Positions 33,816 to 45,600 of a stretch of 64,000 nt of DNA are shown piece after piece. The stretch covers positions 20,797,037 through 20,861,036 of the forward strand of contig OZ038532.1 of assembly GCA_964036665.1 (NCBI GenBank), in the 5' to 3' direction. Source of the stretch: Gordius sp. MW1. Lineage: Eukaryota > Nematomorpha > Gordioida > Gordea > Gordiidae. The translations under genes and the position numbers were made by a program. Within the stretch, counting starts at the first letter, position 1. The number at the start of each line of letters is the position of its first letter. The notes beneath the pieces are model-generated. The model did no database searches. It was not told the DNA's origin and worked only from the letters and a program-made list of their open reading frames with translations.

Positions 33816-35570
33816 TAGAGCTGTTAAAGTTCATTTTAGATATGAACTAGTTCAAGTTCATACAGTTTGAAAAAAAAATTAGATCAAGTTCAAGTTCATA
33901 TTTTCAAAAGTAACTATTTCAAGTTCAAGTTCATTTTGAAAAAAACGAATTAGTTCAGTTCTTTTCAAATTTTACAAAATGAACTAGTTCAAGTTCAGTT
34001 CATAGTTCAGTTCATTTTTTTTAATATTAAAGAATTTTCCGAGGGGTTTTTGAAAAACATTTTATCTAATCCAAAATCAGTTTTTTAAATCTAAGTCCAA
34101 TCCACAAATTTAAAATTCTACGAATCAATTGTTTTATTGGTGATTGAGTATGATTATTTTAACTTATTATTGTTTAATTTAAATCAGAAATAGTTCAGTA
34201 TAAAAAATTTAATAAAAAATTTTTATATACCGTCAAGTTTTTTAATACAAAACTAAATCAGCTATATAATTTTGAAAAACAATTGTATGATAAAACTTTC
34301 ATTCTTCATTTCAAACAATATATTATTAATCACAATTGATGAAATCAGAGGGAAGTAGATGGGAATTGGACTTGAATATATATTTTTTTTAAATATTTAT
34401 AAAAAAAGAACTTATAAAATAGGGATGGCAGGTGCATTGAACAATTCTATCTGGGAATTCTGCAGATTAAATACACGATAAATACTGTATTAGAAAATAA
34501 ATGATTTACGGCAAAGTTAATTTGAAATGGGAGACAATTTTTTGGAATATAAAATTGGGCCTTAAACTTGAATATCATAGTTTGCTTTTGATTATAATGA
34601 TTTTTAGTATAAAAAAATATATGTACAATCAATAACAAAATAATTAACCTTATGTTCTTATTCCACTAATGCTACTTTTATTGTTGTTTTACAACGTTCC
34701 AATATGTGCAGGCATGAGCGTAGCCAGGGGCGGCCCTCCCCCTTCTTGAATGACGAAAAAAGTTTTTCAAAGGAAAATCCTTTAAAAATTAAAAATAATT
34801 TATGTTTTGCCCCTCCCTAATTGAACTTTTAACTGTTTCGGCCCCCCCCTAATGGGCATAGCCAGGTTTTGGATTAGGGGGGGCCGAAACGTTCAAAAGT
34901 TCAATTAGGGATTGGGGGGGGGGGGGGGCACAACATAATTTTTTTTTATTTTTAAGGCTTTTTGCATTGAAAAAATTTGTTTTTCGCCATTTAGGGGGGG
35001 GGGCCGTCCCCCCCTGGCTACGCCCATAGATATAATTGATGATGGTAATATCAAAGGAAACGTTTACCTTCGAAAGGGTTTACTATAAGCTTTAGGATTT
35101 ACCCAGTGTTAAAAAAGTGTCTCAATTAGCTCAAATTATAGCCAAGTCAAATATAGGTAAACTTTGTGTATTTATTTTTGACACAATAAAGTTGATAAAA
35201 AAATTTATATTCTATACTTTAGGCTTATTTATAGTCTTATTTTCATATTGCACTAAAAATAAAATAGTTTGCCATTTTTAATTTTTTATCACTTGTTTAA
35301 TAATTCTATAACATCAATAAATATTTCTATTTAGTATAATATTTTTTTTAAAGTCGAGACGTCGCACTTAAGACGAGACGAGATTTTGTTTGCGAAACCG
35401 AGAACGAGATCGAAACACCAAAAACAATCAAACTTGGCTTATAAAATCATTTAAATAATAACTTTTGTAACGAACTAGTTCATTTATATTGTAAAGTTCA
35501 AGTTCAGAAAATTTAAAAACGAACTAGTTCAAGTTCATTCAGAAAAAAGAACTAGTTCTTAACAATTCTA
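33816..35570 (+). mobile_element. Non-autonomous hAT with GAACTAGTTC subterminal repeats
   Basis: An exact 8-bp target duplication CATAGAGC (33808-33815 and 35571-35578) fixes the ends. Tips are TAGAGCTGTTAAAGTTC and, inwards from the right, TAGAATTGTTAAGAACTAG. GAACTAGTTCAAGTTC-type repeats occupy 33840-34015 and 35465-35560. The interior has no transposase. It carries a nested MITE palindrome (34713-35028) and a CTCG-like block (35352-35410). It differs from the 9175-11782 element mainly in lacking the outer G/C of the GGAACTAGTTCC palindrome. Confidence 0.9.
34713..35028 (+). mobile_element. Head-to-head pair of GGGCGTAGCCAGG MITEs
   Basis: CATGAGCGTAGCCAGGGGCGG opens a first copy that runs to about 34850 (CGGCCCCCCCCTAAT). 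At once a second, inverted copy starts (ATGGGCATAGCCAGGTTTTGG) and ends CCCCCCTGGCTACGCCCAT. The two halves are mutual reverse complements over much of their length, so the unit is one imperfect palindrome of about 315 bp. Confidence 0.75.
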
Positions 35571-35578
35571 CATAGAGC

Positions 35579-36585
35579 CATGCCGCTCTTTTTTTTCTTT
35601 TATACTTTAGATTTGATTGGATACCTTATATTGGCTTATATGATCTCATACTTAAATAAGTGTTCACAACAATTTTGCCTAATATTTTGAAGAAAAGAAG
35701 TAAATGATATACAATTTAGAGTTATTCATTCGGGGTTACAAATGGGAGATGATTTAAGTTTCTAATTTTAATTGATATAAACTGCAAACTCAGAAATTGT
35801 GCGCTTGGTGTACCCACATTTGGAGTAACCATAGCTATCAGCAGAGCCCGTAGTGCAAAGGCCAAGCCTCTAACTAGAAGTTCCGCCTTGTTGATCACGG
35901 AAACTTCTTTTTTCAAATATAGTTGTAATTGTAATTAGTTATTTCAATTGGAGGGGAATTGTAACTGTAGTTAATTACATTATTTTAGTAACTAACTATT
36001 CATAAAGTAGGGAGGGGGAGGGGTTTTCGATTAGAACATCCCCCCCCCATACCCCTTTAATGCCAATAAAATTTAAATTTTTTACCGAATTATATGGAAA
36101 AACTGAATGATATTAATGAGACTCTAATTTAATTTTTGAAGAAAATCTCCTAATTTTATGGCACTTTTACGAAAAATTTCCGTACTGTATTGCGTGTTTT
36201 AAAATAAAAGAAATTTTATTCTATTTCCTAAATAACTATCTCAACCTCTTACGAGTCAATTTTTCGTAAAAATCGTTGATAATATAATTTTTCTAAGCGT
36301 TTTACATGCTTATTTAAACTTATTTTAAAATCCTTGTTTTCAAAAATTGACAGTGTTTTTACAACTAGAGAAGAGCATAATAATAAAATAAAATTAATAC
36401 TAAAAAGTAAAATTTAATAATCCCCATGGTTTAATGAAATGATTTTTAAAATCTACGATTAGACTATCATGACATAGCCAACTTTAAAGCAAATTTAGTT
36501 GGCAGCGGCAAAGTTAAAATTATAGAATTTCAGCCTGCGAATGGCTTATAAACGTGCCGAGAATCTATAAGCTTTTGTTTAAAAA
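35579..36585 (-). other. Mostly empty; one short exon-like frame (35722-35916)
   Basis: The minus strand is open for 64 codons, with a locally GC-richer core reading INKAELLVRGLAFALRALL and AMVTPNVGTPSAQFLSLQ. It is not matched to a family from memory and has no clear splice acceptor. It could be an isolated exon, a repeat fragment or chance. A poly-C patch lies at 36041-36050. Otherwise nothing recognised. Confidence 0.25.
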
Positions 36586-36589
36586 AATA

Positions 36590-37190
36590 AAGGCCGGACT
36601 TTAAGATAACTAAATGGGCTCGGGCCAGGCCTGGCTTTACGTAAGACCGGCTACGGCCAGCAAAATTATTTAAATAATGTTTTTTATTTTAGTAACATAC
36701 ACAAAAGTGATAATATTTCTTAAATTTTGAATTACTTAATATTTATAATAATTTATCATAACTAATTTTCTTCATCATTTGTTTACTAAACGTGTTATTT
36801 TTTAAAAAGTTTTGTGAATAAGGTTAAAAATTAACTAAACCATAATTTTTGTTAAGTAAAATTGACCTTGCATAGAGTTTCCATATTTGACCTAAATGGT
36901 TTTATCCAATTAAAAGTGCCACTAGTGAAAGTTAAACATGGGGTCGCTCATTCGAAGAAATAATAACCCGTTTTAGACTGATGATCTTTTCACATGATTA
37001 TTATTTAACATTTTAAACACATATATAAATGACAGTCATAATATTGGCAAAAAAGATTCAAAAGGAAGCAAAATATAATTGGATTCTATCAGAAATCGTC
37101 CAGGCTAGGCCCGTTCTTAGCAAAAAATTTCCGATCCGGGCTCGGGCCTGTAATTCAATCTTGACCCCTGGCTGAGACCGGGTTGTTACA
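36590..37190. repeat. GGGCC-rich hAT-like fragment
   Basis: GC blocks at 36593-36660 (GGGCTCGGGCCAGGCCTGGC) and 37105-37185 (CTAGGCCCG, CCGGGCTCGGGCCTG) bracket 440 bp of AT-rich DNA. This resembles the subterminal arrays of the hAT at 52284-55705. No tip or target duplication identified. Confidence 0.4.
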
Positions 37191-37483
37191 TTTTTCCTAC
37201 TCTTGGCAAATTGATCTAAAAAGCCGTGCATATCTCTTCACATAATGGCCCTAAAAACTGAAAGGAGCTTGTGGCAAATTGCGTCCTTGGAAGAACAACA
37301 GTTGCAATTAGGTCACAAAACATAAATAATATAACGGGTATTGCTTTTTCTAAGTAAAAACATAATACCGAACATGTTAATAATACTTTTTTTAACAAAT
37401 ACCCATCGTGTTCGTGTTTATTGGATGGATGTATAAAATTTTAATTAATTTTTATATCGAACTTCTTTGAGACACAACTAGAG

Positions 37484-37590
37484 ACCTGCATGGGCGGCCT
37501 GAGACCCAGCCCGGCTCGGAAAACGGGCCTTAAATTATGAGGTTTAAAATTTCGGTCTTAGGCCCTGCCCGGAATAATTTAGAAGAGCCT
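37484..37590 (+). repeat. Solo hAT end, TAGAGACCTGCATGGGC
   Basis: TAGAGACCTGCATGGGCGGCC followed by CCCGGCTCGG, ACGGGCC and GCCCGG parallels the left tip TAGAGATCTGCACGGGCC of the hAT at 52284. The matching right end is not seen. Confidence 0.5.
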
Positions 37591-38385
37591 AAGTAGTCTG
37601 TTATTCTATTTAAAACAATCTATAAAATTTCAAAAAATTAATTACAAGTTATTGAATCTATTAAACACTCATTTATTCATTTCGCGTTTATTCTAATATA
37701 CAAAAAATTAAGTATGGTACAAAAAAAATCTAATGCTAATAGCTAAAAATATTCAGTAAGAATGTTATGAAGTAAAAGAGAATCTTAGAAAAAAGAGTGA
37801 AGTATGGAAAAGATTATAAGAAAATAGATTTTGTTTTTTGTAAGATTTGCCAGAATGTGTTATCCTATAATTCCAGCTCATCAGGTAATTATTTATGTTA
37901 GTTTTGATAATGCTTAAAATGGAACACTCATCTCCAAAGGCATAAATGCTGTAAAGAAGTCCAGGAAAAGAAAAATTGGACACTGACCTATGCAAGCCAC
38001 TTTCAACAAAACTTGCAAGCCTTGAAAAAATCAAAAAAGATCTCATATCCTCAATAGCCCATTTTTGTGGAATAGATTTGGGATGAAACATCTTCTATGC
38101 AGAAAGATGTAGAGGAAAGTGAAGTTGACACCAACGCAAAGTTAAAGATCATCGAGAAAAAAATAGAATTATTGGATTGGTGAAAGACCATAGTAGTCAT
38201 TTCCAGCGCTTAGTCCTTTTATTTGTAAGATTTTTTCAACGCCTGCTTTTGCCTCGAGTGAGAGGTGTTTTTCGTCATCGGAATTATTTGATGCCTGTGT
38301 TTTTTTGCATCAAGAATAGTTTTATTATCAATTTATAATTTTATATGTGCGTTTTATTATTTAATAAAAAATTTTACCAAAATTA
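37591..38385. other. Unassigned AT-rich region with one open frame
   Basis: The minus strand 37765-38091 is open (MFHPKSIPQKWAIEDMRSFL ...) without recognisable domain or splice context. It lies just left of the hAT target site at 38386. Confidence 0.25.
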
Positions 38386-41082
38386 AGTTTGATCAGAGTT
38401 GTTAAGGAGCGCGCACATCAAGAGCGCGCACCGGGGTGCGACGTGCTGGTGCGCGCACTTTTTTATAACAAAGAGCGAGTGCGGGTGCGCAATTTGCGCA
38501 CATTAAGAGTTTTACAATTTATTAATTTATTCGAAATTGTATTATATCGCATATTTCACAAATTAAATTTCTACTGATTTACTATATATAACATACATCT
38601 ATGTTCCTGGTGGAGAAGATAACAAGGCGGGAAATCTAAAACGATTGAAGTTGAAGTTTAATAAGATTAGAAGATTAAAAAACAGATAGGTAATTTGATT
38701 AAAGAATTACAATAAAATATTTAAATAATGATAATATATTTAATTCAGCGTTTTTTGGAAAATTGTCATCTCCCGTTACTATTTTAATATTTCAAACACT
38801 TTTAAACCTATCTTTGCCATCGTAAGTTTAATCACATATAATGATCTAATTACAATTAATTTTCATTAAAATATATTAAATTAGTTAATTAATTTTAATT
38901 ATTAATTTATATTATTTATTGTATTGGTTGGCATAGTACTCCTTATCCACTTTTTTACTCCTTTCTTTTCTCACTGCTTGTATATATATAACACTTTTTT
39001 AATATGATAGTGAGTTATGGAAATAGAAGAATCAAGCATAAATATAGCAAGCACAATAAAAAATTTTCCATTTCTAAAATATGCTAATATGTTTAAACTT
39101 AAAGATAATCAGCATAATACACTTAATTTTGAGGTGCAATGTCTTTTATGCAATGCCAAACTCAAGACTTCTTCTAGATCTTGTTTCATTTTGACTAGGC
39201 ATCTAAAGGTAATCTTGTTACTTATTTTATAAAAAATTTATAGAGATTTCATAGGACCTCTTTAGAAAATATAAAATAAGACAATAAGAAAAGAAAGTCT
39301 TAGATAAATCTACCCAGAATATAGTAAACTTTACTAAAGAGGTAAGTCGGGAAGAAGCCTTGGTGAATTATGTCATCAACACAATTCAGCCTCTTTCAAT
39401 TGTGGATAATCCATCCTTTAGAAAGCTACTAAGTGCTTTCTCAAAATCTCCTGTTGATGTCATGTGTCGACAGACATTGACATCTAGAATCACTTGTAGG
39501 TTCAATAAGTTAATTGCTAAAATCAAAGAAGAAATGCATAGTGCTGAGTTTCTTTGTACAACAGCTGACTGCTGGAGGACTGGTAGAAGGTAATGATTTA
39601 TAAAAAGTCTAATATTTTTATACTCTAATTTATTTAGAGCTTATTTAGGCTTAACAGCACACTGGATTAATCAAAGCACCTTAGAGAGAAAATCAATTGG
39701 ATTGTGTCTTAAAAGGATACAAGGAAAGCAAACCTATGATGTGATTGCTAAGAACATCATTGATACCTAAGGAATTCAAGATTCACAACAAAGTTGTTCA
39801 AACCATTACTGACAATGGATCCAATTTTGTAAAAGCCTTTAGGTAATATTTATTTTTTACTTAAAAAAATAAAGCATATTAGGGTGTACGAAGAAGAGAC
39901 AATACATTCTGATGTTCAGGAACAAGATGAAGATAGAGTGTGGATATTGAAGATATAATAAGTAATTGTCCTGAACAAGTTAGAACATTTGCCAAAACAT
40001 GGGCGCTGTGCTTGTCATTGTCTTAATTTGGTAGCCAGTGTTGATATCAAGGAAGCATTTTTGAATAACAATTTTAAAAAAATATTTCGTTCAACATTTA
40101 ACAAATGCCAAAATTTGTGGAATAAGCAAAATATGTCCACTCGGTTGGCTGATATATATAAAGAGAAAATTGGAATATATTTAATTACCCCAAATAAAAC
40201 TAGGTGGAATAGTTATTATGAGGCTGTGAATTTATTAAATAAATTGCTTAATACCAAAAAATCAGATTTGTATGATCTGTTTGATGAAATAGGCTTATCT
40301 AGTCAAAGAAGAAGAAAGAGTATTTATTCATGAGTATTCTTTAGAAAGTTTTACATTTTAAGCAGATATAATAGCTGTTTATAAATTTACATATCAATTT
40401 ATAGGTTATGGAACCATTAGCTAAATCTTTGCGCATTTTGGAAGGAGATAAAACCGTTGAATTAGGATATCTTCTACCAACAATAACAGTACTAATAAAG
40501 AAATTAAAAAGGTTGTGTGATTTAGATATATGCCAACCATTAGTGAATGCAATTATACAAGGGATTGAAAGAAGGTTTTATATCTATATATAAAAATGAA
40601 ACTATGTATATATGTGTGTATATATATATGTATGGCGCCACCAATTTTGGAGAACTACCAGACCGATTTGGCTCAAAATTTCACAGTTTATTCCCGCCAC
40701 TCCGGAGCGTGTTTTAATATATGTTCCAGCCAAATCGGTCGAGTAGTTTTCGAGATATTGGGTTTTATGCGTTTTGACGCTGTTTCGAACGTCAATCAAA
40801 CGCCCTGCCCTCATCACGTACTGCTGCGTATCTTATCTATCTACTATCGTGTAGGTAGTCTGGTGATAAATGCAGTAGGCATGTGTTGCGGTAAATGAAA
40901 ACTTTTGCACTATCAAAGCCATTTTTTGCTTCAATTATTATTATTATTATAGGACGGTCGTGTCCCCCCCTCCTGCGTGGCTAAATAAATTAAAAAATCT
41001 AATTTTGTCATTTTTTGCACGTTAAACAAGGAGAAAAATGAAAATACTTTTAACAAAGTGCCAATAAATGTTAATATATCCA

Positions 41083-41700
41083 TGGGCGTAGCTAAGTTTT
41101 GAATTAGGGGGGGGGGGGGGCAGATTAAAAAAAAAGTGACTACCCAACAATTTTCCTGAGAGCAAAAAAAAAAAAAAGGTCTCGACTATCCAAAAATTTT
41201 CATGCAACCGTAATTTAAATTTTATTTTACCAAAACAATTTTTTTTTTAAACAAATAGTAGTTTATTCTAATAATCACATGGGTAAAATACATTGGTAAA
41301 TAAAATATTAAAAAGAAAACGCGTTAAAATCTAATTGGATGGCATTGATCCGTGTATGTGTTAGATTTGACGATTTCCATAGTGATCTTTTATTTTTGTG
41401 TAAATTCGCTAATAAGCATCTGTATTAATTGGAGTTAAGTTCAAATAGGGGGGGGGGGGGCAGCCGCGCCCCCTGCCCCCGCCTGCCTGGCTAATTAGGG
41501 GGTGGGGCAAAACATAATTTTTTTTTAATTTTTAAGGGTTTTTGTATTGAAATCCTCGGCTGCCCCCCCCCTAATTTGCGAAACCAAATTTTTTTCAATG
41601 CAAAAACATTGAAAAATTTTAAAAATTTATGTTTTGCCCCCCTCTAATTGAACTTTTAAACGTTTTGCCCCCCCTAATCAAAAACCTGGTTACGCCCATG
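41083..41700 (+). mobile_element. CATGGGCGTAGC MITE complex with LINE fragment
   Basis: Left end CATGGGCGTAGCTAAG and right end ACCTGGTTACGCCCATG. Several internal G-run/C-run blocks (41107-41122, 41447-41460, 41562-41571) show that more than one copy is superposed. An inverted 3' end of the RLE-LINE (about 41225-41440) is embedded. A further right end CCTGGCTACGCCCATG occurs at 41848-41863. Confidence 0.6.
41225..41440 (-). pseudogene. Inverted RLE-LINE 3' fragment
   Basis: The minus strand contains AAAGATCACTATGGAAATCG, CACGGATCAATGCCATCC and AACGCGTTTTCTTTTTAATATT in the opposite order on plus. These correspond to the last codons and 3' UTR start of the intact LINE (30800-30890). It is a 5'-truncated insertion of the same subfamily. 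Confidence 0.7.
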
Positions 41701-42190
41701 ATTATAGGTAAATTTGACTTAAAAAATTTGCTTCATGAAAATTTAAATTCGAACATTATTGAGGTAAAATTTTGTGTTTTTAACCACCCTTAAAGATATC
41801 AATTATTTGTTATTTTTCGTTAAATATTTCCCCCCCCCCTAATCCAAAACCTGGCTACGCCCATGATTATAGGTAAATTTAACTTAAAAAAATTTGCTTC
41901 ATGAAAATTTAAATTCGAACATTATTGAGGTAAAATTTTGTGTTTTTAACCACCCTTAAAGATATCAATTATTTGTTATTTTTCGTTAAATAACCTATAT
42001 GCGTATCCGTATCCGCCTTTCGTTTATATTTTATCATAAAGGCCAGGCTCGATATTTTTTTTTGATTATAGGTAAATTTGACTTAAAAAAAATTTGCTTC
42101 ATGAAAATTTAAATTCGAACATTATTGAGGTAAAATTTTGTGTTTTTAACCACCCTTAAAAATATCAATTATTTGTTATTTTTCGTTTAG
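41700..42190 (+). repeat. Three-unit tandem repeat in the Helitron
   Basis: Units of about 125 bp begin TGATTATAGGTAAATTTGAC (41700, 41864 and 42062), contain GCTTCATGAAAATTTAAATT and end TATTTGTTATTTTTCGTT. The spacers between units differ (one holds a MITE end, another CGTATCCGTATCCGCC). Units are nearly identical, so the duplication is recent. Confidence 0.85.
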
Positions 42191-42535
42191 TTGAGTTTTT
42201 AAATTTTTTTTGGTAGTTTTAAATTTTCTTATTTAAATTTTTTAATTTTTTTTTTAAATATTTTTAATATGGCAAAACAACGTTTGCCGGGTCAGCTAGT
42301 ATATAATAAACTTTAAATTATTCTTTGTATTTAAAAAGATTCCCAAATTTATATGACGATAATGTTATTGAAGCAGCAATTCTCAACCCTTTATTTAAAA
42401 CAAATTTCAGTTGGTGCTATCAAGATGAAAACAAACCTATATTAAAAAGAATTATTCGATTAATTGAAAGTCAAATCACGACAGGCGTGGAGGAAAAAGA
42501 AGTCTATGAACGAAAAGACTTTGCTTTTAAGTCGG

Positions 42536-43510
42536 TCCAAAACTTAATTTTTAATCTCACAAAACATGATTCCGACCCTCTGCTAACTCAAGCCTTAGAG
42601 CTTTGGAATTTGAATGTCACACCCGAGACCGTTCAACCTCAAAGTACGAGACAAAGGGATTGGGATTCTGGACTCGTATCGCGCTCCGTGGATTACCTTT
42701 TATCGAGCAGCGACGATAGCCAGCATTACAACCTTAGGTCCCTCGCTTTTGATGGTTCGGGTCACGAGTGGCTTGAAGCCTATCCCAGCAAACTTTTGGG
42801 AATGCTGCTTGAAGACTTTGAGCTATCATATTCCATAGCTTTAAGGTTGGGGATCAGCTACAGCAGAGAATTCAATTGTCGAAACTGTCTTTCTACTGTA
42901 GACGAATATGCTAGGCACCCTCTACACTGCCTAGCAAACAAATATAAATATGTTAGGCACACTAAAGCGAATTTATTAATTCAAGCTGCCCTCAAAAAGG
43001 CAAAAATCCCCTCAATTCTTGAGCCGTCAGATCCCTCTCTCGAGGAGGATGCGCCCTGACGGCTCTTCCTAGTCCCCTGGCAAAATGGCCTATCCCTCAA
43101 ATGGGATTTTACTTGTATTGACCTATTTGCCCTTCCCATTTTAATTACGACCCTATCGCTACAGCAGAAGGGCGTAAAACTACCAAGTACTCTGCTTTTT
43201 TGGCATCCAATATTTTTATCCCTGTCGTTGCCTCGTGCTCCGGTTCCTTCGGTAAACAGGCAATGGGGTTTTTTAAAGAAGTCGGAAAACGCTCACCGAA
43301 ATCTAACATTTCTGCATCCTTTTTACTCAGGCAACAACTAGGGATTCTTGTTGTACGATACAACTTTAAATCCTTCGCCGACTCATGGCCCGTTTTAGAA
43401 GATAATGATATAGATCTTTGTATTTAACCAATATGTCTTTCTTTATTTATATACTTCGCTTATTTATGTAACCTTGTTTCGTGAAAATAAACTTTTTAAC
43501 CAATAAAACA
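42536..43510 (+). pseudogene. 5'-truncated RLE-LINE inserted in a hAT exon
   Basis: Carries the C-terminal third of an RLE-LINE ORF: RQRDWDSGLVSRSVDYLL, HEWLEAYPSKLLGMLLED, the CRNC...HPLHC cluster, then RPDGSS and, in the next frame, VPWQNGLSLKWDFTCIDLF of the nuclease. The tail IFIPVVASCSGSFGK ends DNDIDLCI. A one-base shift between PDG and the WDF motif separates the nuclease halves. The 3' UTR ends ATAAACTTTTTAACCAATAA with an A-rich tail near 43510. It is fused in frame with the upstream hAT exon, giving a chimeric ORF (42325-43059). Confidence 0.85.
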
Positions 43511-44394
43511 AAAACAAAACAAAAAATTTAGAACATAAAACAACTTTTAAGGATTTTCTCAAATCCACTGATACAACTTTGAATATATTCCAACAATTTA
43601 CTTCACTCATATCAAGATGACCGTACTAATAATAACCTAATAATAGGAATAGAAATAATATCATTTTATTTATCACTAGGGCCGGAAAGGGACAACTTAT
43701 GAACAAAAGAAATATAAAAGTTAATTAAGTAGTTAAAACATATGTTCCTTTTTGCCAACTCGGATTATGGCTTACAATATTCAATCATATAATCTGTATA
43801 CAATGATATACCAATATACAACAACACATATACAACATCATATATATAACACATATATAACATCTTTCCCCTTAAAGAATGAAGAATCAAATATACCAAT
43901 ATTTAGCATCAACATCTTTCCCCTTAAAGAATGAAGAATCACCAATATACCAATATTTAACATCAACAACTCAAGAATTTGTTCATCAAATACAATACTC
44001 CTATACCTTCAAGTGCTCCTATAGAACGTATGTTCAGCAAAGCCAAGGCAATATTAAGTGAAATAAGGGGTAACTTGACGGATAATCACCTTGAAATGCG
44101 TTTACTCATGAATGTGAATAAAATGCTATGTTAATTATTTTATTGTTTATCGATCATTTTTATAATTATAATAAATTCATTAGTTTTCTGCATTAGACAA
44201 AATTTAGGTTATGCATTGAACATTACTCTATCTTTTGTTTTGTTCTAGTGCAATCAAATTTTATGTGCGGGTGCGAGTGCGCGCACCTTTGTTAAAACTG
44301 GTGCGAGTGCGCGCACCGGATTTTCCTCAATGTGCGAGTGCGGCACCGGTTTTTGAGGTGCGTTTAACAACTCTGAGTTTGATTAAGTTTCTGC

Positions 44395-44525
44395 AATTAC
44401 TAAAGTTCCGGGTGGGGCCCGTGCCTTGTTTTGAAAGATGCCAAAATTCAGGCCCGGGCCAGGCCTGATTTTTTTTCATTTTAAATTCTGGGCTCGGGTC
44501 GGGCCTTAAAAAAATCGATTTTGCT
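44395..44525. repeat. GGGCC-rich hAT-type subterminal fragment
   Basis: GGGTGGGGCCCGTGCC, CAGGCCCGGGCCAGGCCTG and GGGCTCGGGTCGGGCC fall in 130 bp just outside the hAT right end at 44375. The composition matches the 52284 family, with no tip seen. Confidence 0.4.
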
Positions 44526-44529
44526 GGTC

Positions 44530-45600
44530 ATTAGACACAACAACCCCCCCTCTTGAGCAGCTTAAACCACTAATGTATAAAATCTCAATAAATTTTTGTT
44601 TAATAGTATTATTTATCAATAATTTTTAAAACCTCTCCTGCCCTTTTTTAAAGCAATCCTGCCTACGCCACCCAATATTTAAGAATATTAAGATTAATTT
44701 TTAAACACAACGCCTTCTTTATTGAGTTTGATAAGGAAATCATTCGATTTTTAATAGTTATTATAGGAAAGTTATAATAAAAATGCTGACGAGACCTTTA
44801 ATTATAATGACAACTCACATAATATATAATTCAATTTTTTTTAATTAAAATAGCGTTTAAGATAGTTACAAACAATTAGTCCTATTATATGTACAATGTT
44901 TAGCAAAATTCTTGGATATACGGTATCAACTGTAGTAGATTAATTTATACAAAAATTTACTCTAAAAATACAATACAAAATATTCAATTAGGATTAATAA
45001 AAATAGTTCATTATTCACATGCAATCCGTGAAGGAAATATGAACTTTAAAGCGATGAACGCTAACTAAGCGAGTAACAAGGAATTTCAAATTCGATAATA
45101 ATTTTTTTCATTTAGAGAAAGTAACTACTTTATTAAAGAGCTACTAAAAGAATGTATCCAACTAACATCGCAATCATTATCATAATATATATCATAATTC
45201 CATATTATTAATTATAATAAATATTGTTGCACGTTTTCTAATGAATAAACCGGGGAAAAACGCCATACCTGCAATTTATGTGACTAATCAAAATTACTTT
45301 AATTTTAAATGAAATACAGGAACTAATTATGTGCAACTAATTATATTTAACAACACTAATTGCCGATAACAAATTATTTATATATATATTGCATAAACTA
45401 CGAATTCTTATTAAAAATTAATTAAATTCAACAGTTAAGTTTAAAATAAAAAATTTATGAACGAAACATTCCGCTGCTAAACTAGCATATTAAACAGTTA
45501 GAGTTCGTGCTCGCGTTTTTAGTTGAAGCTACTTAGCAATTTAACAACTATATCGCTATCTTTTGAACATTTTTGATTTTTAATTTTAAAACCTATTTTT
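44530..45600. other. AT-rich spacer between two hAT copies
   Basis: No frame, inverted repeat or element end recognised. Confidence 0.45.

Larger units (their letters stand above)
40583..42299 (+). mobile_element. Non-autonomous Helitron in a hAT intron
   Basis: Begins TCTATATATAAAAATGAAAC directly after an A and ends with the stem-loop GGCAAAACAACGTTTGCC, 6 nt, then CTAG followed by T (42300). These are the canonical Helitron termini (5' TC, 3' hairpin plus CTAG, insertion between A and T). The first 400 bp (CAGACCGATTTGGCTCAAAA ...) are unique. The middle was invaded by GGGCGTAGCCA-type MITEs and an inverted LINE 3' fragment, and the right part has a three-unit tandem repeat. No Rep/helicase coding remains. 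Confidence 0.85.
39017..44133 (+). pseudogene. hAT transposase of the GTGCGCGCAC family, disrupted
   Basis: Exon 1 from about 39017 gives MEIEESSINIAS, a CLLCNAKLKTSS...LTRHLK BED-like finger and a donor at CTAAAG|gtaatc. The following parts read [93 protein letters not shown], and KTRWNSYYEAVNLLNKL. Downstream of the Helitron come FPNLYDDNVIEAAILNPLFK, and after the LINE insertion the dimerisation motif SSAPIERMFSKAKAILSEIR near 44005-44065. The LINE insertion and small frame changes inactivate it. Exon edges agree with the family copies at 9549 and 47209. Confidence 0.75.
38394..44375 (+). mobile_element. hAT with GGTGCGCGCACC subterminal repeats, heavily invaded
   Basis: An exact 8-bp target duplication AGTTTGAT (38386-38393 and 44376-44383). 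Tips are CAGAGTTGTTAAGGAGCG and, from the right, CAGAGTTGTTAAACGCACC. Palindromic GTGCGCGCAC arrays lie at 38408-38500 and 44262-44360. Between the ends are hAT transposase exons (39017-40593, 42325-42535 and 43975-44133), a Helitron in an intron (40583-42299) and a LINE 3' fragment inserted in the last coding part (about 42536-43510). Without the insertions the element would be roughly 3.3 kb. A second copy of the family starts at 45604. Confidence 0.9.

Noticed and set aside
37765-38091. Minus-strand 108-codon frame as a gene
   Set aside because: No domain, low-complexity context and no supporting splice signals. Kept only as part of an unassigned region.
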